From Arthrobacter sp. MAHUQ-56 (GTDB lineage Bacteria; Actinomycetota; Actinomycetes; Actinomycetales; Micrococcaceae), in assembly GCF_019710585.1 (NCBI RefSeq), contig NZ_JAIFZQ010000022.1, positions 62,001 to 126,000 of the forward strand: 64,000 nucleotides of DNA. The letters run 5' to 3'. The notes under the pieces are model-generated. The model was not told where the DNA came from. It saw only the letters and a program-made list of their open reading frames with translations, and did not search any database. Positions 8,288 to 16,785 of this stretch are shown piece after piece. The translations under genes were made by a program, and so were the position numbers. How positions within the stretch are numbered: position 1 is the first letter of the stretch; the number at the start of each line of letters is the position of its first letter.

Positions 8288-9478
8288 TTGGCTTCCAGTT
8301 CAACGCTGCGCCACATCAACCAGGCGCGCGTGCTTGACGCTCTTTGGAAGCATGGACCGCGCTCCCGTGTCGGCTTGACGGAACTTCTGGGCCTTCAGCG
8401 GTCCACGATCACTGTCATTACCGGTGCCCTCATCGAGGAGGGGCTTGTTCGGGAGGTGGACTCAGGCGGATCTTCGCAAAAGGGTGCGGGGCGGCCGCGG
8501 GTCACCTTGCAGCTTTGTGCCGATGGGGCTTATTTCGCCGGGCTGGATCTTGGCAACGAGATGTCCACCGCTATTGTCGTCGATCTCAGTGGCTCTGAGG
8601 TAGGCCGCGCTTCGGCTCCAACGGATCGCAGTGATCCCGCCGCTGCTGAGCGGACGCTGCTCGAACTGCTGGAATCCGTTCTTTCGGAGCATCCATTCGT
8701 CCGGCCCAGGTTGCAGGGCATCGGCATCACGGTTCCCGGTACGGTCGTTGAGGGAAAGATCGATCGCGCCCCCATACTTGGGTGGCGGCACGTTACATTT
8801 GGCGACCACGTGGCCCGCGAAACCGGCCTCCCGGTTTTCATCGATAATGACGCAAACGCTGCCGCGATCAGCGAATCTCAATTCGGCGTCGGCCGCGACA
8901 GCAGTGACCTGCTGTACATCCTGCTTGATACCGGTGTGGGCTCCGGATTGGTCCTTGACCGACGCATTTATCGGGGAAGCCTTGGCCAGGTTGGCGAGGC
9001 GGGTCACATTCGCATTCCCCACCCAGGTTCTCAAGTTCAGGACTGGCCGACAGTGGAAGACGTTATCGGGATCTCCGGACTTAGGGAGAGCTACGCTGCC
9101 AACGGCGGAAGCGCAGCCGATTTTGACGGGTTCCTCGATGAACTTCACAGCCGCAGTGAGCCGGCTGTCCGGGCCGCGGACGACTGGCAGAAGTACCTGG
9201 CCTGGTTTACCTCAACACTTGTCTGGATGCTCTCGCCCCAACTCGTTGTCTTTGGCGGACGTTCGTCCGCCATTTTGGGCACTGAGGACGCCCTGGCTGC
9301 CGTAGCGCGCGGTGCGGACGTTGATCCTGGCCGGACACGTTTTGCGGTTTCCGCCTTCGGTGCTGATGCCATTGCCATGGGCGCGGCCGCGCTGCCCATG
9401 AGCGAGTTTTTCGCCCTCCCCGTTCTCCGTCCCGAGCAGGCCACCGTCCCGGGACGCAAAAAACCCTCTGCCGGCTAA
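8288..9478 (+). CDS. ROK family transcriptional regulator
   Basis: A 396-residue protein starting with TTG after the ribosome site GGAAGGAG. Residues 1-75 form a winged helix-turn-helix (RSRVGLTELLGLQRSTITVITGALIEEGLV), followed by the ROK sugar-binding fold (FAGLDLGNEMSTAIVVD, IDNDANAAAISE, GVGSGLVLD). The segment after GEAGHIRI lacks the cysteines that bind zinc in many ROK proteins. It is probably a repressor released by a sugar or sugar phosphate. The operators around it suggest control of itself, the ABC operon, glycerate kinase/HPr and the PTS operon. Confidence 0.9.
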   Translation: MASSSTLRHINQARVLDALWKHGPRSRVGLTELLGLQRSTITVITGALIEEGLVREVDSGGSSQKGAGRPRVTLQLCADGAYFAGLDLGNEMSTAIVVDLSGSEVGRASAPTDRSDPAAAERTLLELLESVLSEHPFVRPRLQGIGITVPGTVVEGKIDRAPILGWRHVTFGDHVARETGLPVFIDNDANAAAISESQFGVGRDSSDLLYILLDTGVGSGLVLDRRIYRGSLGQVGEAGHIRIPHPGSQVQDWPTVEDVIGISGLRESYAANGGSAADFDGFLDELHSRSEPAVRAADDWQKYLAWFTSTLVWMLSPQLVVFGGRSSAILGTEDALAAVARGADVDPGRTRFAVSAFGADAIAMGAAALPMSEFFALPVLRPEQATVPGRKKPSAG

Positions 9479-9524
9479 GCCCGATCGAGGCACCGCTGCG
9501 ACTGCTGCAGCTCACCTTATCCCT

Positions 9525-9548
9525 ATTAATTCGTTCGCCGAATGAACA
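9525..9548. promoter_or_regulatory. Operator 2, before the ABC sugar operon
   Basis: The core TTCGTTCGCCGAATGAA is an imperfect palindrome (TTCRTTC, 3 bp, GAAYGAA) within ATTAATTC...GAACA. It ends 17 bp before the ABC binding-protein start codon and so would lie in the 5' leader or promoter. Confidence 0.65.
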
Positions 9549-9565
9549 TCAAAGGAGATATTCGA

Positions 9566-10900
9566 ATGGAAGCACTCATCGACAGGTCTGCACGGCGCAG
9601 GCCAGGTCGGACGCGGCGTTTTGTCGCAGCGGTTGGTATTGCCGCGATGGCGGCCACCGCAGCCCTGACCGGTTGCTCGCCGTCTTCGGAAAGTGCCAGC
9701 GCGTCCAAAACCATCAAGGTGCTGGCCCCGCCGGACACGTCGGGGACCATGCAGAAGCTGATTGACCAGTACAACAAGGACCATTCGGGCGGAACGCAGA
9801 TCGAATGGCAAACATCGCAGACCGACATGAGCGCCTATTTCGACCAGCTGCGCACGCAGTTCCTCGCGAACAGCGTCGACGCCGATGTGGTGATCGGCGA
9901 TGTCACTTGGGCGGCGCAGCTGGCCGACTCGGGCTGGGTCGAGGATCTGTCTGACCGGTTCCCCAAGGCGGAACAGGATAAGTTCCTCAAGGGCGGCATG
10001 ACCGCGGACTCCTGGAAGGGCAAGGTGTACGGCGTCCCTTGGTTCAACGCCACCGCATACCTGTTCTACCGGAAGGACCTGCTCGCCAAGCATGGCTTCA
10101 CCGCTCCTCCGGCAACGTGGGACGAACTGGAGACGCAGGCCAAGGCTGTCCTGGCCAGTGGCGATGTCACTGCCGGCTACCTGATGCAGGGCGCCAAGTA
10201 CGAAGGGCTGGTGTGCAACGCGGCCGAGTTCGTCTGGAACGCCGGCGGTGACATTCTTGATCCTGCGGACTCCACCAAGGCGGTGGTGAACAGCCTGGAT
10301 GCGACCGCCGGCCTGGCCGAAATGCGCAAACTGGTCGACTCCGGCATCGCACCTGCCGCCTCCACGACGTTCAAGGAACAGGAGAACTATACGCAGTTCT
10401 TCCAGGGCGATGCGTTGTTCATGCGCAACTGGTCCGACTTTTACCGGTTGGTGAAGGACCCCTCGGTCTCCAAGCTGACCGCGGACCAGGTGGGCGTTGC
10501 TTCCCTGCCTGTTACCAAGGCCGGAACGAAGAGCTCCTCGACTTTGGGCGGCTGGAACCTCTTCATGAACGCCTCGGGCAAGAACAAGGATGCTGCCTGG
10601 GACGTCATCCAGTACTTCACCAGTGAGCAAGCCCAGAAGATCCGCGCTGTCGACGGTGGGTACCTGCCGACCCGCGCTTCTCTCTACGACGATGCCGATG
10701 TGAACAAGGCCAACCCGCTCACCGTCATTGGCAAGGACGCTGCCTTCAACGCCCGTTCACGTCCGGTTACGCCGTACTACTCCGACGCTTCCCTGGCGAT
10801 GCAGGATTCGTTCTACAAGATCATCAGCGGTGCCCAGCCCGCTGCCCAGGGAGCCAGCGAACTGCAAACCTCACTGAACAAGGTGGTGCAGGCGAAGTGA
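9566..10900 (+). CDS. ABC transporter sugar-binding lipoprotein (family 1)
   Basis: A 444-residue secreted lipoprotein. The N-terminus has a basic start (RRRPGRTRR), a hydrophobic stretch and the lipobox LTGC, followed by a Ser-rich linker. The body has the family 1 pattern: VLAPPDTSGTMQKLIDQYNK, then VYGVPWFNATAYLFYRKDLL and LGGWNLFMNASGKNKDAAWD. The ATG at 9566 has AAAGGAGA upstream and is preferred to 9542. It overlaps the first permease gene by 4 bp. The exact sugar cannot be read from sequence. Confidence 0.9.
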   Translation: MEALIDRSARRRPGRTRRFVAAVGIAAMAATAALTGCSPSSESASASKTIKVLAPPDTSGTMQKLIDQYNKDHSGGTQIEWQTSQTDMSAYFDQLRTQFLANSVDADVVIGDVTWAAQLADSGWVEDLSDRFPKAEQDKFLKGGMTADSWKGKVYGVPWFNATAYLFYRKDLLAKHGFTAPPATWDELETQAKAVLASGDVTAGYLMQGAKYEGLVCNAAEFVWNAGGDILDPADSTKAVVNSLDATAGLAEMRKLVDSGIAPAASTTFKEQENYTQFFQGDALFMRNWSDFYRLVKDPSVSKLTADQVGVASLPVTKAGTKSSSTLGGWNLFMNASGKNKDAAWDVIQYFTSEQAQKIRAVDGGYLPTRASLYDDADVNKANPLTVIGKDAAFNARSRPVTPYYSDASLAMQDSFYKIISGAQPAAQGASELQTSLNKVVQAK

Positions 10901-11790
10901 CCTCGACGGCGACACTGCACCGGCCGCGCCGGATCAAGGAGTCCCGGGCACTGCCCTACCTGCTGATTGCTCCGGCGGTGGCGATTGTGGCTGCTGTGGT
11001 GATCTGGCCCGTGGTGCAGACTGTGTGGCTGAGCCTGTATTCCGGGACCATCCGCAACACGGGGGATTTTGTCGGGGTGGAGAACTACCAGACCCTGTTC
11101 GCGGATCCGGATTTCCTCCGGGCCCTGTCGAACACGGGAGTGTTCACCGTCTGCAGTGTCGCCGTCGAACTCGTCCTTGGCGTCGCGGTCGCCCTGATCA
11201 TCAACCGCGGTTTCCGGGGCAGGGGCCTGGTGCGCGCTGTCACGCTGGTGCCGTGGGCCTTTCCAACGGCCATTTCCGCGATCATGTTCCGGCTGATGTT
11301 TAGCGACCCCAACGGCCTGCTGAGTTGGGTGGCCTACAAGCTCAACCTGATCAGCCAGCCGATTCTGGGCAGCCAGGACCTGATGGTCGTGGCGGCCGTC
11401 ATCGTTGACATCTGGAAGACCACCCCATTCGTGGCACTGCTGATCCTTGCCGGCCTGCAGACCATCCCGGGGGACACGCTGGAGGCCGCTGCCATGGACG
11501 GCGCAGGAGCAGTCCAACGCTTTTTCCGCATTGTCCTTCCCCTGCTGGTGCCCTCAATCCTGATTGCGGCCTTGTTCCGGACCCTCGACGCGTATCGTGT
11601 CTACGAACTGTTCTGGGTCATGGGAAACCGGCAGGTCGATTCCCTCTCCACCTACGTCTATGAAGGCGTGCGCGTAAGCCAACTCCAGTTCCCCACCGGG
11701 TCGGCCGCCTCGGTCTTTGTCTTCATCACAGCGTTCATCATCGCGCTGTTCTTCGTTATCGCACTCGGCGCACGGCGCAATAAGGCCTGA
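10897..11790 (+). CDS. ABC sugar transporter permease, MalF type
   Basis: A 297-residue inner-membrane protein with about six membrane segments, starting with GTG inside the end of the binding-protein gene. The cytoplasmic EAA loop that contacts the ATPase is EAAAMDGAGAVQRFFRIVLP. It works with the following MalG-type permease. No ATPase is encoded in this operon; actinobacterial sugar importers often share one chromosomal MsiK-type ATPase, which is likely here. Confidence 0.9.
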   Translation: MTSTATLHRPRRIKESRALPYLLIAPAVAIVAAVVIWPVVQTVWLSLYSGTIRNTGDFVGVENYQTLFADPDFLRALSNTGVFTVCSVAVELVLGVAVALIINRGFRGRGLVRAVTLVPWAFPTAISAIMFRLMFSDPNGLLSWVAYKLNLISQPILGSQDLMVVAAVIVDIWKTTPFVALLILAGLQTIPGDTLEAAAMDGAGAVQRFFRIVLPLLVPSILIAALFRTLDAYRVYELFWVMGNRQVDSLSTYVYEGVRVSQLQFPTGSAASVFVFITAFIIALFFVIALGARRNKA

Positions 11791-11796
11791 AACACC

Positions 11797-12690
11797 ATGA
11801 GTACATCAACACAACGCACTTCCCGCGCCACTGCCGTGGCCCCTGCCCCCGCGGAGCCACGCCGCAGCCAGGAGAAAGGTCTCTGGGCCTTCCGGCTGTT
11901 GATCCTTTGGCTGTTCGTCGTCAGCATCGCACCGTTGCTCTGGGTCATGCGCATGAGCCTGGCCAGCGCAGGAGATATCGGGCGGGCTCCGCTGGAGCTG
12001 TTGTTCGCCCCGGTCACGGTAGAGGCCTGGGGCCGGGTGCTCAGCGACAAGACGTTCCTGGCAACGCTGCTCAACAGCGTCATCATCGCAACGACGACCA
12101 CCCTGGTGTGCATGGTCATCGGCTCCCTGGCCGCCTACGCCTTTGCCCGGTTCAAATTCCGCGGCTCCAACGTGGCCTTGGTCCTGATGCTGATGGTGAG
12201 CTTCTTCCCCCAGGTTGCTGTCATCATCCCGCTGTTCAAACAGTTCGTTGCCTGGGGAATCATCAACAACTACCCCGCAGCGATCATCCCGAACATCGTC
12301 TTTTCCCTGCCCACCACCATCTTTGTCCTGACCGTCTTCTTCCGCGAAATACCGCACAGCCTGGAGGAGGCAGCAAAAATCGACGGGGCAACCCAGCTGC
12401 AAACGTTCACCAGGGTCATGCTCCCGCTGGCCGTGCCGGGCCTGCTCACGGCAGCGATCCTGACCTTCGTCAACTCCTGGAACGACTACCTCTTCGCCAA
12501 CACGTTCCTGTTCGACGCGAAGACTTGGACGGCGACGGTTCAAATACCGCAGTTCGCCACCCAGTACTCCATCGATTACGGGGCGCAGGCGGCAGGCGCG
12601 CTGGCGGTCACCATTCCTCTGGTGCTCGTCGTCATGATCTTCCAGCGCAATATCGTCTCCGGCCTGACCTCCGGAGCCGTGAAGGGCTAG
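11797..12690 (+). CDS. ABC sugar transporter permease, MalG type
   Basis: A 297-residue inner-membrane partner of the preceding permease, 6 bp downstream. The N-terminal tail is Pro/Ala-rich and cytoplasmic, followed by about six membrane segments. The EAA loop is EEAAKIDGATQLQTFTRVML. The operon ends with a strong hairpin at 12713-12761. Confidence 0.9.
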   Translation: MSTSTQRTSRATAVAPAPAEPRRSQEKGLWAFRLLILWLFVVSIAPLLWVMRMSLASAGDIGRAPLELLFAPVTVEAWGRVLSDKTFLATLLNSVIIATTTTLVCMVIGSLAAYAFARFKFRGSNVALVLMLMVSFFPQVAVIIPLFKQFVAWGIINNYPAAIIPNIVFSLPTTIFVLTVFFREIPHSLEEAAKIDGATQLQTFTRVMLPLAVPGLLTAAILTFVNSWNDYLFANTFLFDAKTWTATVQIPQFATQYSIDYGAQAAGALAVTIPLVLVVMIFQRNIVSGLTSGAVKG

Positions 12691-12712
12691 GTCTTCGCTC
12701 CCTGGCACCCAG

Positions 12713-12761
12713 AAGGGCTGTTTCCGCTGCCGGTTCATTACCTACGGTGGAAACAGCCCTT
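12713..12761 (+). terminator. Terminator of the ABC sugar operon
   Basis: A perfect 13-bp stem, AAGGGCTGTTTCC (12713-12725) with GGAAACAGCCCTT (12749-12761), and a 23-nt loop, 22 bp after the stop codon. There is no U-tract, as is common in high-GC actinobacteria. Confidence 0.75.
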
Positions 12762-12815
12762 CGGCATAACTGGACGGTCGCCGGCGGCAAGCGAAGCGAC
12801 GTAGTTAAATGCACA

Positions 12816-12849
12816 AGTCCCCTGCAATGCGGTGGCATCGCAGGGGACT
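12816..12849 (-). terminator. Terminator of the glycerate kinase-HPr operon
   Basis: A perfect 10-bp stem, AGTCCCCTGC (12816-12825) with GCAGGGGACT (12840-12849), just beyond the 3' end of the HPr gene. It also faces the ABC operon terminator, so read-through from either side is blocked. Confidence 0.7.
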
Positions 12850-12862
12850 GCTTCGGAGGTGG

Positions 12863-13141
12863 TTACTGTGCGTCCAGGTCGGTTTCCAAGAGGACGGCCA
12901 GCTTCTCCAGGGCGGCCTCGGCCCCGGGGCCTTCGGCGCGGAGTACGACGGTGTCCCCGTTTCCTGCACCGAGCGTCATGAGGGAGAGGATGCTCGAGGC
13001 GTCGAGTGCTTCATCCTCCGGGGTTCCGGCTAGGGCGATCGTGACCTCGACGTCCAGTCCGGCGGCTGCGTCGGCGAAGATCGCTGCGGGTCGTGCGTGC
13101 AGTCCGGAACTGCTTGCGATAACGGATGTTCTTTCCGGCAT
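12863..13141 (-). CDS. ptsH: Phosphocarrier protein HPr
   Basis: A 92-residue HPr-like protein starting MPERTSVIASSSGLHARPAA. The phospho-accepting His lies in the motif SGLHARPA, and a Ser-46-type region follows (ASSILSLMTLGAGNGDTV). AAGGAG precedes the ATG. In the phosphotransferase system it passes phosphate from enzyme I to sugar permeases, here probably the BglF-type permease at 14687. A plasmid-borne HPr next to its permease suggests that the pathway brings its own phosphate relay but uses a chromosomal enzyme I. Confidence 0.9.
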   Translation of the reverse strand: MPERTSVIASSSGLHARPAAIFADAAAGLDVEVTIALAGTPEDEALDASSILSLMTLGAGNGDTVVLRAEGPGAEAALEKLAVLLETDLDAQ

Positions 13142-13250
13142 GGTTTTTCTCCTTGGTTTATGGTGTGCTGGCTGGTCCGGGCAGAGGGGTGCCCGGTGTG
13201 GGAAATAGCTGGAAGGGCGGTGGGCTGTGCCGGCAGGTCTGGTGTTTGAG

Positions 13251-14393
13251 CTATGCGGCCGGGCCAACGGGCGTCCGTTTGCGCGTTCCGAGCTCTTCTG
13301 CGGCGCGCTTGGCGGCCGCTGCGGCCCAGCGCGCAGCATCCTTCATTGCGGTCGGGCCGTCACCGGCCAGTTCGTCGAGTCCGGCAGCCCAGGTGCCGGG
13401 GTCCGCGGCGATCCGACCTGCGATGACACCGGATTGGACCCCTGCCTCCGCTGCCCGCTGCAGGACATTGCCTACAAGCTTTCCGATGCGGCTTTGACCA
13501 TCGAATGATCCTTCGCCGGTGATGACGATGTCGGCCTGACGGATTCTCCGGTCGAGCTGGACGAGTTCGCCGATCCGGTCAGCTCCTGACTCCACGCCGG
13601 CACCGTAGGCGGCCATGAATCCGTAACCGGCGCCGCCTGCAGCGCCCGCGCCCGCGATGTCGGGGCTGAGCCCGGCAAGCAGGGCGAACGCCTGCAGCCC
13701 CTGATCCAGTGCCTCAACCTGCTCCGGGGTAGCCCCTTTCTGCGGTCCGAAAACGGCGGCGGCGCCATGCGGTCCAGTCAGGGGCGCTGTGACGTCGGAG
13801 AGCAGCGTGATACCGCCAGGGATTGGCAGCAGGCGCGCGAAGTCAAGGGCCGCAACCTCCAGCAGGCCGGCGCCCCCTTCCGGGATGTCTTTGCCGGTTG
13901 CATCCAGAGCCACTGCTCCCAGGGCGCGCAGCGCACCCAAGCCTGCGTCGGTGGACGCGCTACCGCCAAGGGCCAGCCATACTTCACGGGCTCCGTCCTC
14001 CACGGCAGCCCTGATGATGTCACCTACCCCCCGGGTTGTGGCTGTCAGCGGTGCCAGTTGGTCCATGAAAGGCAGGCCCGCGATCTGTGCCAGCTCGACC
14101 ACGGCAACGCTGCCGGGCAGCTTAAGCCATTCGCCGCGCCGCGCCTTGCCGTCGGGCCCGGTAGCGCCTTCGATGCTTGACCGCACTGAATCCGGCATGG
14201 CGCCGGCGACGGCATCGAGGGTGCCTTCTCCCCCATCAGCGAGAGGCGCCAGGTCAAGCTCGTCATGGGGTCTGACGGATTTCCAGCCCTCAGCGATGGC
14301 CGTTGCGGCCTCCCGCGCTGTGAGGGTTCCCTTGAAAGAGTCCGGGGCAATCAGGACGCGCAAGGGCGAGGCATGCTTGTGGGGTTCATCCAT
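13251..14393 (-). CDS. Glycerate kinase
   Basis: A 380-residue member of the GarK/GlxK family, which phosphorylates D-glycerate with ATP. The N-terminus has LRVLIAPDSFKGTLTA, followed by ADGGEGT, the glycine-rich LALGGSASTDAGLG, and VITGEGSFDGQS in the C-terminal part. Length is normal. The in-frame GTG at 14402 is an alternative start. It is transcribed with HPr and has a ROK-type operator (14411-14432) directly upstream, so glycerate is probably a product of the sugar imported by this regulon. Confidence 0.88.
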   Translation of the reverse strand: MDEPHKHASPLRVLIAPDSFKGTLTAREAATAIAEGWKSVRPHDELDLAPLADGGEGTLDAVAGAMPDSVRSSIEGATGPDGKARRGEWLKLPGSVAVVELAQIAGLPFMDQLAPLTATTRGVGDIIRAAVEDGAREVWLALGGSASTDAGLGALRALGAVALDATGKDIPEGGAGLLEVAALDFARLLPIPGGITLLSDVTAPLTGPHGAAAVFGPQKGATPEQVEALDQGLQAFALLAGLSPDIAGAGAAGGAGYGFMAAYGAGVESGADRIGELVQLDRRIRQADIVITGEGSFDGQSRIGKLVGNVLQRAAEAGVQSGVIAGRIAADPGTWAAGLDELAGDGPTAMKDAARWAAAAAKRAAEELGTRKRTPVGPAA

Positions 14394-14410
14394 AGAACGC
14401 ACACCCTAGC

Positions 14411-14432
14411 ATTAATTCGCCTCGCGAACAAT
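14411..14432. promoter_or_regulatory. Operator 3, before glycerate kinase
   Basis: ATTAATTCGCCTCGCGAACA follows the same 22-bp pattern as operators 1 and 4, with one arm mismatch (TTCGCC against CGCGAA). It ends the minus-strand control region 18 bp before the chosen start codon. Confidence 0.65.
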
Positions 14433-14480
14433 TAGCCCGGGCCAGTCCGGCCACCCTCCCCAGCCATCGAAACAGAGGCG

Positions 14481-14509
14481 TTGACACCGGGTGGGAGGAG
14501 TCCTATTGT
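14481..14509 (+). promoter_or_regulatory. Promoter of the PTS operon
   Basis: TTGACA (14481-14486), a 17-bp spacer and TATTGT (14504-14509) form a near-consensus promoter. Operator 4 begins 4 bp after the -10 box, exactly where a repressor would block the start of transcription. Confidence 0.75.
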
Positions 14510-14512
14510 TGT

Positions 14513-14534
14513 ATTAATTCGACTCGCGAACAAA
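14513..14534. promoter_or_regulatory. Operator 4, over the PTS operon start site
   Basis: ATTAATTCGACTCGCGAACA, the 22-bp form of the regulon operator. Its position just downstream of the -10 box predicts repression by blocking RNA polymerase. Confidence 0.7.
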
Positions 14535-14576
14535 CCCCAGCCTTCACTGCTTCGGGCCGGGATCAACGGTCCATTA

Positions 14577-14600
14577 ATTAATTCATTCATCGAACGAACA
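14577..14600. promoter_or_regulatory. Operator 5, PTS operon leader
   Basis: The core TTCATTCATCGAACGAA has the TTCRTTC-3-GAAYGAA design of operator 2. It lies about 64 bp after operator 4 and 20 bp before the small leader ORF, so the two sites could be bridged by a looped repressor. Confidence 0.62.
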
Positions 14601-14619
14601 TTATGTTTCAAAGGAGACC

Positions 14620-14682
14620 ATGATGACCACCACCGCTCCGACTTTCCGCGCGACGGCGCGCGGCGCACGGCAAGGAGGCTGA
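14620..14682 (+). CDS. Possible 20-residue leader peptide before the PTS gene
   Basis: ATGATG after an excellent ribosome site (AAAGGAGA) opens a frame for MMTTTAPTFRATARGARQGG, then TGA. The last codons overlap AAGGAGG, the ribosome site of the PTS gene that starts 4 nt later. Translation of the leader would therefore pass over the PTS ribosome site, suggesting coupled translation. It could also be the tail end of a deleted gene. It is too short for any homology judgement. Confidence 0.45.
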   Translation: MMTTTAPTFRATARGARQGG

Positions 14683-14686
14683 CGCC

Positions 14687-16696
14687 ATGTCGGCAAAAGT
14701 ATCCGTTGGATCCCGCATCATCGAACAGGTCGGCGGTGTTGAGAACATCACCCATCTGACCCACTGCGCCACACGCCTGCGCTTCGAACTCCGCGATGCC
14801 TCCGTGGTCAGCGACGCAGCAGTCGACGCAATTCCCGAAGTCATGGGCGTCGTACGGCAGGATGCCCACCGCTATCAGGTGATTGTCGGCGGGGCCGTCA
14901 ACCACCTCTACGTCGAGATGACCAGGGAATTCCCCGAGCTGGGCAAGGGCGGGGCTGATACCGACCCGGATGCGATGCGCGAGCTCAAGGCCGAACTTCA
15001 AGGCCGCGGTCCCCGGGGCAAGTTCGCGTGGCTCAACTGGTTCTTCGAGTTCCTCGCGGACTCGTTCCGCCCGGTCCTGGGTGCGATGCTGGGAGCCTCG
15101 ATCTTCATCACCGTCATGGCGCTCCTGGCCACGCTGAAGGTCATCCCGGCGTGGAACGCCCCGGGTGTCACGCTGGATTCTTCGCTGAGCTTCGTCAACC
15201 TCGCCTGGCAGGCTGTCTTCGTGTTCCTGCCGCTCATGGTGGCCTACAACGCGACCAAGAAGGTCGGCGCAGATCCCTGGGTTGGATTCTCGATCATGGC
15301 CGTCATGATGCTTCCCGCCTTCACCCAGCTGGCAGGAGCGGACGCGAAGCTCCCCGCAGTGGTGGACGTCTTCGGCCTGCCGCTGACGATCTTCAACTAC
15401 AGCTCCCAGGTCTTCCCGCCGCTGCTCATGGCTCTGCTGCTTGGACCGCTGTACGCCTTCCTGCGCAAAGTCATCCCGAGCAACCTGCAGGTCATCTTCG
15501 TGCCGTTCCTGTCGATGCTGGTCATGATTCCGGTCACCGCCTTCATCCTTGCCCCGCTGGGTGTCTACGCCGGCAGCGGCATCGGCAACCTCTTCGTCAC
15601 CGTCAACGGCTTCTCTCCGCTGATCTTCGCCGTGCTGGTCGGCGCCCTGTACCCGTTCCTCGTGATCACCGGCACGGCCTGGTCCGTGGTGCCGATCATG
15701 TTCCTGAACATCTCAACCCTCGGGTACGACTTCATCCAGGGCCCCATGGGTGCATGGAACTTCGGCTGCTTCGGCGTCACCGCCGGCGTGCTCCTGATCT
15801 CGATCCGCCGCAAGAACGCCCAGATGGAACAGGTCGCCGGCGGTGCCCTGACCGCAGGCCTGCTCGGCGGCATCTCCGAGCCCTCCCTCTACGGCGTGCA
15901 CCTGCGTTTCGCCAAGCGGACCATCCCCGCGATCCTGGCCGGCAGCATCACCGGCGCGTTCATCATGGGCCTCGGCGGCGGCGTCACCACCAACGCATTC
16001 CTGTTCACGTCCCTGCTGACCATCCCCGCCTTCAACAACATCCCGCTGTACGCCATCGGCATCAGCGTCGCGTTCCTCGTCTCCATGCTGACCATCGCAA
16101 CCCTCGGCTACGAAGGCCCCAATACCGGGATCTTTGGCCGCAAGTCCCGCGGAACCCGCGTCGACAACCAGATCGACAATCAGGATGTCCCTCGCTCAGA
16201 GGCACGGCACTCCGCCGGCGCGCCGCTGAACGAACTCGTGGCCCCCGTCAACGGCACCGTCATTGCACTCTCCGAGGTCCCCGACCCCGTCTTCGCCGGC
16301 GGGACCCTGGGCGACGGCTTTGCAATCGAGCCTCGGGACGGCCGCTTCGTAGCCCCCGTGTCCGGCAAAGTCGTCACCGTCTTCCCCACCGGCCACGCCT
16401 ACGGCATCCGGACCGACGCGGGCGTGGACGTCCTGATCCATATCGGCATGGATACTGTGAAACTCAATGGGGAAGGCTTCACCACCCATGTGTCCAAGGG
16501 CGACCAGGTCTCTGCCGGTGACCCGCTGTGCGATGTGAACCTTGAAACCGTAGCTGCGGCAGGCTACTCCACGGTGACCCCGGTCGTCATCACAACCAAG
16601 AAGGCCGTCGAAGGCCTCTCCGTCAGCGCCGGGCCGGCCGACGCGGGAACCACCGTCGCCGGACGCTACAACCTCGCAGCCGCCGTGGCTGTCTGA
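14687..16696 (+). CDS. PTS permease, beta-glucoside type (EIIBCA)
   Basis: A 669-residue three-domain sugar permease that imports and phosphorylates its substrate. The EIIB domain is N-terminal, with phospho-Cys27 in THCATRLRF. EIIC follows as about ten membrane segments (roughly residues 110-470). The C-terminal EIIA (from about 515) has the active His in VLIHIGMDTVKLNGEGF. The order matches BglF of the glucose-glucoside family. AAGGAGG precedes the ATG. It is the first gene of a unit with Gfo/Idh, isomerase, hydrolase and ROK kinase genes. The substrate is unknown. Confidence 0.93.
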   Translation: MSAKVSVGSRIIEQVGGVENITHLTHCATRLRFELRDASVVSDAAVDAIPEVMGVVRQDAHRYQVIVGGAVNHLYVEMTREFPELGKGGADTDPDAMRELKAELQGRGPRGKFAWLNWFFEFLADSFRPVLGAMLGASIFITVMALLATLKVIPAWNAPGVTLDSSLSFVNLAWQAVFVFLPLMVAYNATKKVGADPWVGFSIMAVMMLPAFTQLAGADAKLPAVVDVFGLPLTIFNYSSQVFPPLLMALLLGPLYAFLRKVIPSNLQVIFVPFLSMLVMIPVTAFILAPLGVYAGSGIGNLFVTVNGFSPLIFAVLVGALYPFLVITGTAWSVVPIMFLNISTLGYDFIQGPMGAWNFGCFGVTAGVLLISIRRKNAQMEQVAGGALTAGLLGGISEPSLYGVHLRFAKRTIPAILAGSITGAFIMGLGGGVTTNAFLFTSLLTIPAFNNIPLYAIGISVAFLVSMLTIATLGYEGPNTGIFGRKSRGTRVDNQIDNQDVPRSEARHSAGAPLNELVAPVNGTVIALSEVPDPVFAGGTLGDGFAIEPRDGRFVAPVSGKVVTVFPTGHAYGIRTDAGVDVLIHIGMDTVKLNGEGFTTHVSKGDQVSAGDPLCDVNLETVAAAGYSTVTPVVITTKKAVEGLSVSAGPADAGTTVAGRYNLAAAVAV

Positions 16697-16702
16697 TTAC
16701 CC

Positions 16703-16746
16703 GGGGACCGGCGCCCACGCGGGCAACGCGAGGTGCGCCGGTCCCC
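16703..16746 (+). terminator. Hairpin between the PTS gene and the dehydrogenase gene
   Basis: A perfect 12-bp GC stem, GGGGACCGGCGC (16703-16714) with GCGCCGGTCCCC (16735-16746). It lies within an operon, so it probably lowers read-through or protects the 3' end of the PTS message instead of ending the unit completely. Confidence 0.6.
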
Positions 16747-16785
16747 CGGCCTCCATCCACCCATCCCCTCCAGACAGGAAAACCA

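Noticed and set aside
15028..16521. A 497-codon second frame inside the PTS gene
   Set aside because: The Arg/Pro/His-rich composition is typical of a frame-shifted reading of a high-GC gene; the EIIBCA protein explains the DNA.
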